Assembly: GCA_046498185.1 (NCBI GenBank)
Contig: JAWOBE010000181.1
Coordinates: forward strand, 1 to 8,976
Reading direction: 5' to 3'
Origin: CAYXDR01 sp046498185
GTDB taxonomy: Bacteria > Desulfobacterota > DSM-4660 > Desulfatiglandales > Desulfatiglandaceae
Length of the DNA: 8,976 bases
This document shows positions 1 to 5,420 of the stretch, piece after piece. Positions within the stretch are counted from its first letter, which is position 1, and every line of letters begins with the position of its first letter. The translations under genes were made by a program, and so were the position numbers. The notes under the pieces were generated by a model. It saw only the letters and a list, made by a program, of their open reading frames with translations. It was not told where the DNA came from and did not search any database.

Positions 1-492
1 AACCGGCGCCCCGTTGGTTTCGTAACGAAATGTTATTATCATTTCGGCCCCTTCCGGGGTTTGTTCGATCCGTTTCCAGACATCTTCGGCGGTGTCCGGC
101 CGCACTGGTTTGCCGCATTCTCGGCAGTGAAGAACGGCCAGCCTTGCATAGAGAAGTTTAAAATAATCGGTGAGTCCGGTCATCGTGCCAACCGTCGATC
201 GCGAGGTGCGCACAGGAGCTTTTCGGTCGATGGCCACGGCGGGAGGTATCCCCGTCACCGAGTCCGCTGCCGGCCTGTCCATACGGTCCATGAACTGCCG
301 CGCATAGGGAGAGAAGGTTTCGATATAGCGGCGTTGACCCTCGGCATAAATGGTATCGAAAGCAAGTGAGCTTTTGCCGGAACCGCTTACACCGGTAACA
401 ACGGTAAAAGAATTATACGGGATGTCGACGGTGACGTTCTTCAGATTATGCTGCCGCGCACCTTTGACGCAGATTGCTTTTCGCTGTTTCAT
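1..492 (-). CDS. uvrA: UvrA-family excinuclease ABC subunit A, N-terminal part (cut by left edge)
   Basis: The protein is the damage-recognition ATPase of nucleotide excision repair, which loads UvrB at lesions in the cytoplasm. Only the first 164 residues are visible, and the frame stays open to base 1 (the family is usually about 940 residues). The start MKQRKAICVKGARQHNLKNV matches the UvrA opening, followed by Walker A GVSGSGKSS (34-42), the AEGQRRYIETFSPYARQF stretch (50-67) and the RSTVGTMTDL motif (98-107). A CRECG pair (123-127) follows. The segment GIPPAVAIDRKAPVRTS (81-97) differs from the LSPAISIEQK type of E. coli UvrA and recalls divergent, sometimes tandem-duplicated UvrA proteins; that subclass is a memory-based inference. 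The ATG at 492 is the only good start, with a purine-rich GGAGAGG about 13 bases upstream. The gene is divergent from fusA. Confidence 0.93.
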   Translation of the reverse strand, partial: MKQRKAICVKGARQHNLKNVTVDIPYNSFTVVTGVSGSGKSSLAFDTIYAEGQRRYIETFSPYARQFMDRMDRPAADSVTGIPPAVAIDRKAPVRTSRSTVGTMTGLTDYFKLLYARLAVLHCRECGKPVRPDTAEDVWKRIEQTPEGAEMIITFRYETNGAPV

Positions 493-554
493 TAATGAGG
501 GGTCGCCTCTCCTGTTTGGAATGTTCGGAGCGGCCGTGCGTCGGCCGTGCTCAT

Positions 555-583
555 ATGTTAAGCACCGGACCCGGTGCTCGCAA
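555..583 (-). promoter_or_regulatory. Candidate uvrA promoter with palindrome-filled spacer
   Basis: On the minus strand a -35 TTGCGA (583 to 578) and a -10 TAACAT (560 to 555) are separated by exactly 17 bp. Transcription would start near 548, giving a leader of about 55 bases before the uvrA ATG at 492. The spacer is almost wholly occupied by the inverted repeat listed separately. Support is from motif match and position only. Confidence 0.45.
561..578. repeat. Perfect 8-bp inverted repeat, candidate operator for uvrA
   Basis: AGCACCGG (561-568) and CCGGTGCT (571-578) are exact reverse complements separated by two bases. The palindrome lies between the putative -35 and -10 of the uvrA promoter, where a bound repressor would block RNA polymerase. 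uvrA is an SOS gene in many bacteria, so LexA is one possible ligand, but I cannot match this site to a known deltaproteobacterial LexA box. No T-run follows on either strand, so a terminator is unlikely. Confidence 0.45.
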
Positions 584-608
584 CTGTGCCGCTATACCGG
601 TTAACGGA

Positions 609-636
609 TTGACACTTCCCGAAGAATGACTTAAAT
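609..636 (+). promoter_or_regulatory. Candidate fusA promoter
   Basis: A consensus -35 TTGACA (609-614) is followed after 16 bp by TTAAAT (631-636), a four-of-six match to TATAAT. Transcription from about 643 would give a long leader of about 160 bases before fusA. The leader (643-803) contains no open frame or hairpin that I can support. The fusA ribosome binding site is AGAGG at 793-797. Confidence 0.4.
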
Positions 637-803
637 TGCCGCTTTATCTATAACTTTCACCTGCGGATTAAAGAATTATTTTCTTTTGCTGGTACTCATC
701 CGGTAAAGCTGGATGGAAATTTGCTAAAATGCGGTTTCGGTGCGGAGATGTTGTTTATCCTGAAACTGCGGCGTGCCGGCAATGTATATAATAGAGGTTT
801 ACA

Positions 804-2828
804 ATGGCAAAAAATTTTTCAAAGACACGTAATATAGGAATTATCGCCCATATAGACGCAGGCAAAACCACGGTGACCGAACGGATACTTTTTTATTCCG
901 GCCGACTGCACAAGATGGGGGAAGTCCATGACGGCGAAGCTACGATGGATTGGATGGTGGAGGAAAAGGAACGCGGCATTACGATAACCTCCGCGGTGAC
1001 CTCCTGTGAATGGAAAGGCGCATCGATAAACATTATCGATACCCCCGGGCATGTGGATTTTACAATAGAAGTGGAGCGTTCACTCAGGGTGCTCGACGGC
1101 GCTATCGGCGTGTTTTGCGCGGTGGGGGGGGTGGAACCTCAGTCCGAAACAGTCTGGCACCAGGCGGATCACTACAGGGTTCCAAAAATTGCATTCATCA
1201 ACAAAATGGACAGAATCGGGGCTGATTTTTTTCGTGCCGTGGAAATGATTCGTGAGCGGTTGGGAACGAGGCCGCTGGTGCTCCAGATCCCATGGGGCTG
1301 TGAAGATGGGTTTCGTGGTGTCATCGATCTTCTGGAAATGAAGGCCGTTATCTGGAACGATGAGACGCTGGGCGCAGGATTCGAGAAGGTTCCCATACCG
1401 GCGGAGCTGAAAGAGGAAGCAGGCATTTACAGGGAGCACCTGCTGGAAATGCTATCGGATATTGACGATTCGGTTATGGAGCTTTTTCTTGCCGAGGAAC
1501 CCATTGAGGCGGGTTTGCTCAAGACGGCTATCCGTCGTGGTGTCCTTTCGTTGAAGATTGTGCCGGTGTTATGTGGCGCGGCCCTGAAGAACAAGGGAAT
1601 ACAGCTTCTTCTGGATGCCATCGTCGATTATCTACCCTCTCCATTGGAGGTGCCTCCGGTGGAAGGTATCGATCCTTCAACCGGCGGGAAAGTTCAGTGC
1701 TTGCCGAAGGCGGGTGATCCTCCATGTGCCCTGGCGTTCAAGGTGCAGATGGATCAGGGACGGAAAATGACCTACTTGAGGGTTTATTCCGGTACGGTTC
1801 ATGTCGGTCAGCCCCTTTACAATCCGGGTAAAAACGTAAAGGAAAAGGTAGCGCGTTTGCTCAGGATGCATTCCAATAAACGAGAAAGAATCGAGTCTGC
1901 CACTTCCGGTGATATCGTCGCTGCTATGGGATTGAAGCTGACCGGCACCGGTGACACTCTCTGCACCGAAGAAAACGCCGTTCTTCTCGAAACGATTGCA
2001 TTTCAACAGCCGGTGATCAGCATTGCGCTCGAACCCAAAAGGGTGCAGGATAATGATAAGCTCCTGGATTCACTGGGTAAGCTGTCTGAAGAGGATCCTA
2101 CTTTCAAGTTTAAAATTGACGATGATACCGGTCAGATACTTATATCCGGCATGGGTGAGCTCCATTTGGACGTTATACTCCACCGCCTGAAAAGAGAATA
2201 TATGGTGGAAACGAACAGAGGAAAGCCCCAGGTTGTTTACCGGGAGACGATTAAGGGCACGTCCGAACACGAAGAAGTCTTCGAGCGGGAAATGGCCGGC
2301 AAACAAAGGTTCGCCGCCGTGAAGCTCAGGCTGTCTCCCAGAGCCAGGGGGGAAGGTAATGCTTTCGAGAACCTGTATCAAGGAGAGGAGGTTCCGGAGG
2401 AGTTTCAGGAGGCTGTTAGGCAGGGGGTATCGGAAGCCGAAAACAGCGGTGTTGTTATGGGACACCCTGTAATCGACGTGTTGACCGAGCTGCTGGATGT
2501 GAAGGTGAAGGAGACTTCCGATGCCCTGGCATTTAAGATCGCCGGTACCCTCGCCTACAGGAATGCTTGCGAAAAAGCCGGTGCCACGCTGCTAGAGCCC
2601 ATCATGAAAGTTGAAATACTGGCTCCAGACGATTTCCTGGGCGAGGTGATAGGGGATTTAAACACCCGCCAGGGTAAAATTGAACATATAGTAAAGAAAG
2701 GTGCAGTCCAGGTGGTCACCGCGAGCGTGCCTTTATCCAGAATGTTCGGATACTCCACATCACTAAGATCCGTAACCCAGGGCCGTGCTACCTACACGAT
2801 GCAGTTCGGTCATTACGACCAGGCTTGA
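804..2828 (+). CDS. fusA: Elongation factor G paralogue (EF-G-like translational GTPase)
   Basis: EF-G family proteins are ribosomal GTPases for tRNA-mRNA translocation and/or ribosome recycling. GTPase motifs are all present: AHIDAGKT (15-22), RGITI (57-61), DTPGH (79-83), NKMD (133-136) and CGAALK (257-262). Domain II follows (about 305-390), then domain III with SGMGELHLDV (448-457), domain IV (about 478-600) and domain V ending LRSVTQGRATYTMQFGHYDQA (654-674). Length is 674 against about 690-705 for canonical EF-G. Domain IV loop I reads FEREMAGKQRFAAV (493-506) where canonical EF-G has SGGxGQYGHV. The second tip loop, DVKVKETSDA (565-574), lacks the conserved histidine (His583 of E. coli). 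The gene is not beside rpsL, rpsG or tuf, so it may be a second EF-G, as in lineages with EF-G1/EF-G2 pairs. The start is supported by AGAGG six bases upstream. Confidence 0.93.
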   Translation: MAKNFSKTRNIGIIAHIDAGKTTVTERILFYSGRLHKMGEVHDGEATMDWMVEEKERGITITSAVTSCEWKGASINIIDTPGHVDFTIEVERSLRVLDGAIGVFCAVGGVEPQSETVWHQADHYRVPKIAFINKMDRIGADFFRAVEMIRERLGTRPLVLQIPWGCEDGFRGVIDLLEMKAVIWNDETLGAGFEKVPIPAELKEEAGIYREHLLEMLSDIDDSVMELFLAEEPIEAGLLKTAIRRGVLSLKIVPVLCGAALKNKGIQLLLDAIVDYLPSPLEVPPVEGIDPSTGGKVQCLPKAGDPPCALAFKVQMDQGRKMTYLRVYSGTVHVGQPLYNPGKNVKEKVARLLRMHSNKRERIESATSGDIVAAMGLKLTGTGDTLCTEENAVLLETIAFQQPVISIALEPKRVQDNDKLLDSLGKLSEEDPTFKFKIDDDTGQILISGMGELHLDVILHRLKREYMVETNRGKPQVVYRETIKGTSEHEEVFEREMAGKQRFAAVKLRLSPRARGEGNAFENLYQGEEVPEEFQEAVRQGVSEAENSGVVMGHPVIDVLTELLDVKVKETSDALAFKIAGTLAYRNACEKAGATLLEPIMKVEILAPDDFLGEVIGDLNTRQGKIEHIVKKGAVQVVTASVPLSRMFGYSTSLRSVTQGRATYTMQFGHYDQA

Positions 2829-3623
2829 TCACCTGTCGTTGATATTAAACCTGGCCGGACGTTTCTCAAGGAAAGCCGCGACGCCTTCCCTCCCGTTTGG
2901 ATGCTCGCCGCAGGCGGCCAGCATTTCCCGTTCCACCTCGAGTTGCTCTTCAAATGCGCTGTGCGACGAAAGAGCTATCAAGCGTTTGGAAGCAGCGAAT
3001 GAGGTCCTGGCGCCTTCTGCTATCTTTTCAGCGGTTTCTATAGCCCGGGAGACACTTTTACCGTCATCTGCAATTTCGGAGGCAAGGCCCCATGCAAGGG
3101 CTGTTTCGGAGTCGATCGGGCGGTCGAATGCAAGTATCTCCAGCGCCTTGGCTTGTCCGACCAGGCGGGGTAAATTGTAGGATCCGCCGCCGTCGATGCT
3201 GAGCCCGTTGGAAGTATAGGCTTGGCGCAGGACGGCGGAGCGCTCGATGATCCTGAAATCACATGCCAGCGCCAATGAAAATCCGCCTCCGGCAGTGGCT
3301 CCGTTCACCGCCGCGATCACGGGCTTCGGCATCCGCCTTATTTCGATCACCCCCTGATGAAAAACCCCGGCAATTCTTCGAAGGGCCGCTCCGGTATGAT
3401 CGTCGAATGCAGCGATCCAGCGGACGTCTGCGCCGGTGCAGAAGGCCCTGCCTTTGCCGGTCACCACCACCCCGTGGACATCATCATCAGCGGCGGCGTG
3501 GCTGATGGAATCCGCGAATGCGGACGCTGTCTCCATATCGAATGAATTGAATACCTCCGGACGGTTTATCGAAATAATCGCGATGCCGTGCGCATGTTCA
3601 ACGTTCACAGTGTTATCCGTCAT
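2829..3623 (-). CDS. Enoyl-CoA hydratase/isomerase (crotonase) family protein
   Basis: The protein has 264 residues, normal for a single-domain crotonase acting on acyl-CoA thioesters in the cytoplasm. First oxyanion-hole segment: GKGRAFCTGADVR (56-68). Second: VNGATAGGGFSLALACD (106-122). The two catalytic glutamates of classical hydratase (Glu144 and Glu164 of rat crotonase) align by eye with Ser116 and Tyr136, so simple hydratase activity is doubtful. Asp144 in SIDGGGSYNLPRLVG lies where PaaG-like isomerases carry an acidic residue, so an isomerase or ring-opening-type role is possible. I chose the ATG at 3623 because GGAGGG stands five bases upstream; an in-frame ATG at 3653 would add ten residues but lacks that site and reaches into the adjacent repeat element. 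The gene is monocistronic and convergent with fusA: its TGA stop directly abuts the fusA TGA. The substrate cannot be named from sequence. Confidence 0.88.
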   Translation of the reverse strand: MTDNTVNVEHAHGIAIISINRPEVFNSFDMETASAFADSISHAAADDDVHGVVVTGKGRAFCTGADVRWIAAFDDHTGAALRRIAGVFHQGVIEIRRMPKPVIAAVNGATAGGGFSLALACDFRIIERSAVLRQAYTSNGLSIDGGGSYNLPRLVGQAKALEILAFDRPIDSETALAWGLASEIADDGKSVSRAIETAEKIAEGARTSFAASKRLIALSSHSAFEEQLEVEREMLAACGEHPNGREGVAAFLEKRPARFNINDR

Positions 3624-3628
3624 ATCAG

Positions 3629-3634
3629 CCCTCC
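3629..3634 (-). promoter_or_regulatory. Ribosome binding site deciding the crotonase start
   Basis: GGAGGG on the minus strand ends five bases before the ATG at 3623. It favours this start over the in-frame ATG at 3653. Confidence 0.75.
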
Positions 3635-3651
3635 GTTGCTGTTCACATTGC

Positions 3652-3822
3652 AATATTGACGGCGTCGTAAAAGTTCCATTCCCCCATTATCGTATCGGCG
3701 TCGGGGTCGGGATCGGTATCGGGGTCGAAAAGCCCGCCGATCAACGTCCGATACCGATGCCGATAGCGAACCCGACCCCGAAGGACACCGTTGTTTTGAC
3801 TTTTTACGAGGCCATCAATATT
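3652..3822. mobile_element. MITE-like palindromic element with hexamer-repeat arms
   Basis: The 171-bp element has no coding capacity that I trust. Its ends, 3652-3672 and 3802-3822, are 21-bp inverted repeats with two mismatches, both starting AATATTGA and containing TCGTAAAA. AATATT is itself palindromic and may be a target-site duplication. Inside, six tandem hexamers of form NNTCGG (3693-3728, the last imperfect) face six of form CCGANN (3748-3783, one imperfect), around a 19-base loop (3729-3747). The terminal repeats and the hexamer arms share the same dyad axis at about 3737-3738, so they form one unit. It lies in the divergent intergenic space between the crotonase gene and coaE, 28 bp upstream of the crotonase ATG. 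The TCGTAAAAAGTC-type end resembles repeats I recall from deltaproteobacterial genomes; that link is not verified. No transposase is in the window. Confidence 0.7.
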
Positions 3823-3949
3823 AGTCTCGACCTATACGCTGGCTGGTCTCAAGGTAAACATGCTTCCAGGCCCATCCTTTTTCATGGTATCCAGCCAGGA
3901 ATGTCAAATAATTATTATACACGACCTGGAGGCTTTATTATATTTGTTG
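3823..3949. other. Non-coding stretch upstream of coaE
   Basis: I see no gene here. CTGGCTGG (3839-3846) and CCAGCCAG (3891-3898) are perfect inverted repeats 44 bases apart and could close a stem-loop. The stretch from about 3905 is AT-rich, as expected next to a promoter. Function unknown. Confidence 0.4.
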
Positions 3950-3958
3950 TGATACAAT
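3950..3958 (+). promoter_or_regulatory. Candidate extended -10 promoter of coaE
   Basis: TGATACAAT carries the TGN extension directly before a five-of-six -10 (TACAAT, 3953-3958). No convincing -35 is present, which extended -10 promoters tolerate. Transcription would start near 3965, leaving about 25 bases, enough for the ribosome binding site before coaE. Confidence 0.4.
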
Positions 3959-3989
3959 TAACAAGATATTGGAAAAAGGAGCGGGGAGG

Positions 3990-4685
3990 ATGACAGGAAA
4001 AAATCTCCATCGCATGCATCCAATGGATGCCGGTTGCAGAAAAGGAATCAATGAACTGCTTGACTACCCCGGGGGCCTGGTTATAGGGCTTACCGGCGGG
4101 ATAGCCTCTGGAAAATCCACGGTTGGTTCGATGCTTGTGGAACGGGGGGCATCGCTGATTGATTTTGACGACCTGGCGCGTGAGGTTGTAGAACCCGCCA
4201 GTCCTGCGCTGGAAGAAATCGTTGAAATTTTCGGGAATGGAATTATGGACCATGACGGTGGACTGGACCGGAAAGCCCTTGGCCGAGTTGTGTTTTTTGA
4301 CCCGCAGCAAAGGAAACGGCTGGAGGCCGTCACGCATCCCAGGATATTCGATTTGTATCTCCACAAAGCTGGAACTATTTTAGCTGAAAAAGAGAGCGCG
4401 ACAATTATTGCAGCGATTCCGTTGCTTTTTGAGTTGAACCTGGAGGAGTTGTTTCATGCGGTTATTCTTGTTCATGCCCCTGAGCAGCTTCAGAAGCGGA
4501 GATTGATGGAAAGGGACGGGATTTCCGCGCGTCATGCTGAACAGATTTTGAAAAGTCAGATGCCGATAGATGAAAAGGTGCGTCGCGCCCGTTTCGTTGT
4601 TTACAATGACGGCGGCCTGGACGAGACGCGCAGACGGGTGGATGCGTTGTGGCGGGAACTTCAGCAAATGCACCCATGCGCGTGA
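3990..4685 (+). CDS. coaE: Dephospho-CoA kinase
   Basis: The enzyme phosphorylates the ribose 3'-OH of dephospho-CoA with ATP, the last step of coenzyme A synthesis, in the cytoplasm. The P-loop is GLTGGIASGKST (33-44), followed by LIDFDDLAREVVEP (56-69), matching the CoaE D-x-D-x-x-A-R-E-V motif. Next come GGLDRKALG (90-98), VTHPRIF (114-120), IPLLFE (143-148) and the lid/base region QKRRLMERDGIS (168-179) with SQMPIDEK (189-196). The 231-residue length exceeds the usual 195-210 because about 28 residues precede the first beta strand; these are not recognisable. The ATG at 3990 has AAGGAG eight bases upstream, and GGAGG also touches the start codon. The ATG codons inside the extension (codons 9 and 12) lack a comparable site. 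No terminator follows, so transcripts run into the thiW leader. Confidence 0.93.
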   Translation: MTGKNLHRMHPMDAGCRKGINELLDYPGGLVIGLTGGIASGKSTVGSMLVERGASLIDFDDLAREVVEPASPALEEIVEIFGNGIMDHDGGLDRKALGRVVFFDPQQRKRLEAVTHPRIFDLYLHKAGTILAEKESATIIAAIPLLFELNLEELFHAVILVHAPEQLQKRRLMERDGISARHAEQILKSQMPIDEKVRRARFVVYNDGGLDETRRRVDALWRELQQMHPCA

Positions 4686-4693
4686 AGCGGGCC

Positions 4694-4723
4694 TTGACAG
4701 GAGTTAAATCATGGATTAGTAAT
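4694..4723 (+). promoter_or_regulatory. Candidate promoter of the thiW operon
   Basis: Consensus -35 TTGACA (4694-4699) begins nine bases after the coaE stop. AGTAAT (4718-4723) is a four-of-six -10 at 18-bp spacing. Start near 4730 would place the first transcribed bases just before the TPP aptamer, which is the expected geometry. Confidence 0.5.
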
Positions 4724-4740
4724 TTATTGACAATTGGTTA

Positions 4741-4823
4741 TGGCCCGGGGGTGGCTTTCTACGAAGCCTGAGATCACACCCTTCGAACCTGATCTGGTTA
4801 ATTCCAGCGTAGGGAGATGTCTT
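4741..4823 (+). ncRNA. TPP riboswitch (THI element)
   Basis: The aptamer binds thiamine pyrophosphate. Diagnostic parts are in order: GGGGTGGC (4748-4755); the P3 hairpin GGCTT (4753-4757) with AAGCC (4764-4768); CTGAGA (4768-4773), the pyrimidine-binding motif; ACCC (4778-4781); ACCTGATCTGG (4787-4797); and CCAGCGTAGGGA (4804-4815). P3 is short, with a six-base loop, and there is no P3a insertion. The outer boundaries are approximate because P1 pairing is not clear by eye. The 3' strand AGGGAGATG (4811-4819) can instead pair with the 5' arm of the following terminator, the expected antiterminator. The genes downstream encode a thiazole/thiamine-type importer, which fits TPP control. Confidence 0.96.
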
Positions 4824-4855
4824 GAATCGGCCGAAAGTTTGTTGGTGGATGACGG

Positions 4856-4883
4856 ACCGTTTCCCTCGGGAAACGGTTTTTTT
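4856..4883 (+). terminator. Riboswitch-controlled intrinsic terminator (attenuator)
   Basis: A perfect 9-bp stem, ACCGTTTCC (4856-4864) with GGAAACGGT (4869-4877), closes a CTCG loop and is followed by a run of seven T (4877-4883). It lies between the TPP aptamer and thiW. The 5' arm overlaps the antiterminator partner 4858-4866, so the two folds are mutually exclusive. It should also stop transcripts arriving from coaE when TPP is high. Confidence 0.92.
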
Positions 4884-4925
4884 GTCCGCCTGGCGGCGGT
4901 TATCATATGCGAAAGGAGAAGATAA

Positions 4926-5420
4926 ATGCATATCCATATGAAGACGAAGGATGTCGCCAAAGCTGTGATTCTTGTGGCCCTGGCCGTGGCGCTTTCACCT
5001 TTTTTCATCCCGGTGGGTATCTCAAAGTGTTTTCCGGCCCAGCACATGGTCAACGTGATCGGTGCGGCCATGCTTGGGCCCTGGTATGCGGTGACGATAG
5101 CGTTTGCCGCCGCAGTGATAAGAAACATTATGGGTCTCGGTACGCTGCTGGCATTTCCCGGCGGGATGGTGGGCGCGCTTCTGGCCGGGTTGGCCTACCG
5201 GATTTTTAAGAATATTTATGCAGCGGGCGTGGGAGAGGTTATTGGAACAGGCCTTCTGGGGGCGCTTATAAGCGTCTGGATCGTAGGGCCGGTTTTTTTG
5301 GGCAAGGAGATGGCGGCCGCGACGCTGGTGGTGGCTTTCAGCATCAGTACGATCGGGGGCACAATCATTGCCCTTGTAGCGCTCCGTCTACTGCAGAAAG
5401 CAAAGATCTGGCAGCCGTGA
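4926..5420 (+). CDS. thiW: ECF transporter substrate-binding (S) component ThiW
   Basis: ThiW is the membrane substrate-capture subunit of an energy-coupling-factor importer, predicted from thiamine regulon studies to take up the thiazole moiety (hydroxyethylthiazole). The 164-residue protein is almost wholly hydrophobic, with segments at about 11-31, 42-64, 70-92, 98-121 and 130-155. The stretch RNIMGLGTLLAFPGGMVGAL (66-85) is the part I recognise as ThiW-like. The basic start MHIHMKTKDVAKA precedes the first helix. The ATG at 4926 has AGGAG seven bases upstream; a second Met at codon 5 is too far from it. It is the first gene after the TPP riboswitch and overlaps the ATPase gene by four bases (GTGA). 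No thiamine kinase or synthesis gene is visible, so the substrate call rests on family and regulation. Confidence 0.88.
   Translation: MHIHMKTKDVAKAVILVALAVALSPFFIPVGISKCFPAQHMVNVIGAAMLGPWYAVTIAFAAAVIRNIMGLGTLLAFPGGMVGALLAGLAYRIFKNIYAAGVGEVIGTGLLGALISVWIVGPVFLGKEMAAATLVVAFSISTIGGTIIALVALRLLQKAKIWQP

Larger units (their letters stand above)
493..803. other. Divergent intergenic region between uvrA and fusA
   Basis: This 311-bp stretch holds no gene that I can support. It contains the candidate divergent promoters and the 561-578 palindrome. A 9-base direct repeat, CGGCCGTGC, occurs at 531-539 and 542-550 in the presumed uvrA leader. The remainder up to fusA is AT-rich. Confidence 0.6.

Noticed and set aside
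531..550. Direct repeat CGGCCGTGC twice in 20 bp as an operator
   Set aside because: Only two copies in a GC-rich leader, downstream of the presumed start; too little to call a regulatory site.
61..604. Plus-strand open frames opposite uvrA
   Set aside because: They are antisense shadows of the clear UvrA frame on the minus strand.
787..792. Perfect TATAAT just before fusA
   Set aside because: It lies only 11 bases before the ATG and directly before the AGAGG site, so a transcript from it would lack the ribosome binding site; no -35 at proper spacing.
3624..3653. Longer crotonase start at 3653
   Set aside because: No ribosome binding site at suitable distance, and the extra codons overlap the terminal repeat of the palindromic element; GGAGGG supports 3623.
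3693..3783. CRISPR array from repeated short units
   Set aside because: Units are contiguous 6-mers with no spacers and reverse orientation at the dyad axis; this is a palindromic repeat, and no cas gene is present.
3969..3989. TTG start for coaE at 3969
   Set aside because: It would lie before the AAGGAG site and almost at the predicted transcription start; ATG at 3990 fits better.
3436..3993. 185-codon plus-strand open frame across the intergenic region before coaE
   Set aside because: It is antisense to the crotonase gene and then reads through the hexamer palindrome as Gly/Ile/Val and Pro/Ile runs; no ribosome binding site and no family resemblance.
4727..4732. Second TTGACA before the riboswitch
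   Set aside because: A -10 at normal spacing would fall inside the conserved aptamer core, which has no suitable hexamer and would be left untranscribed.
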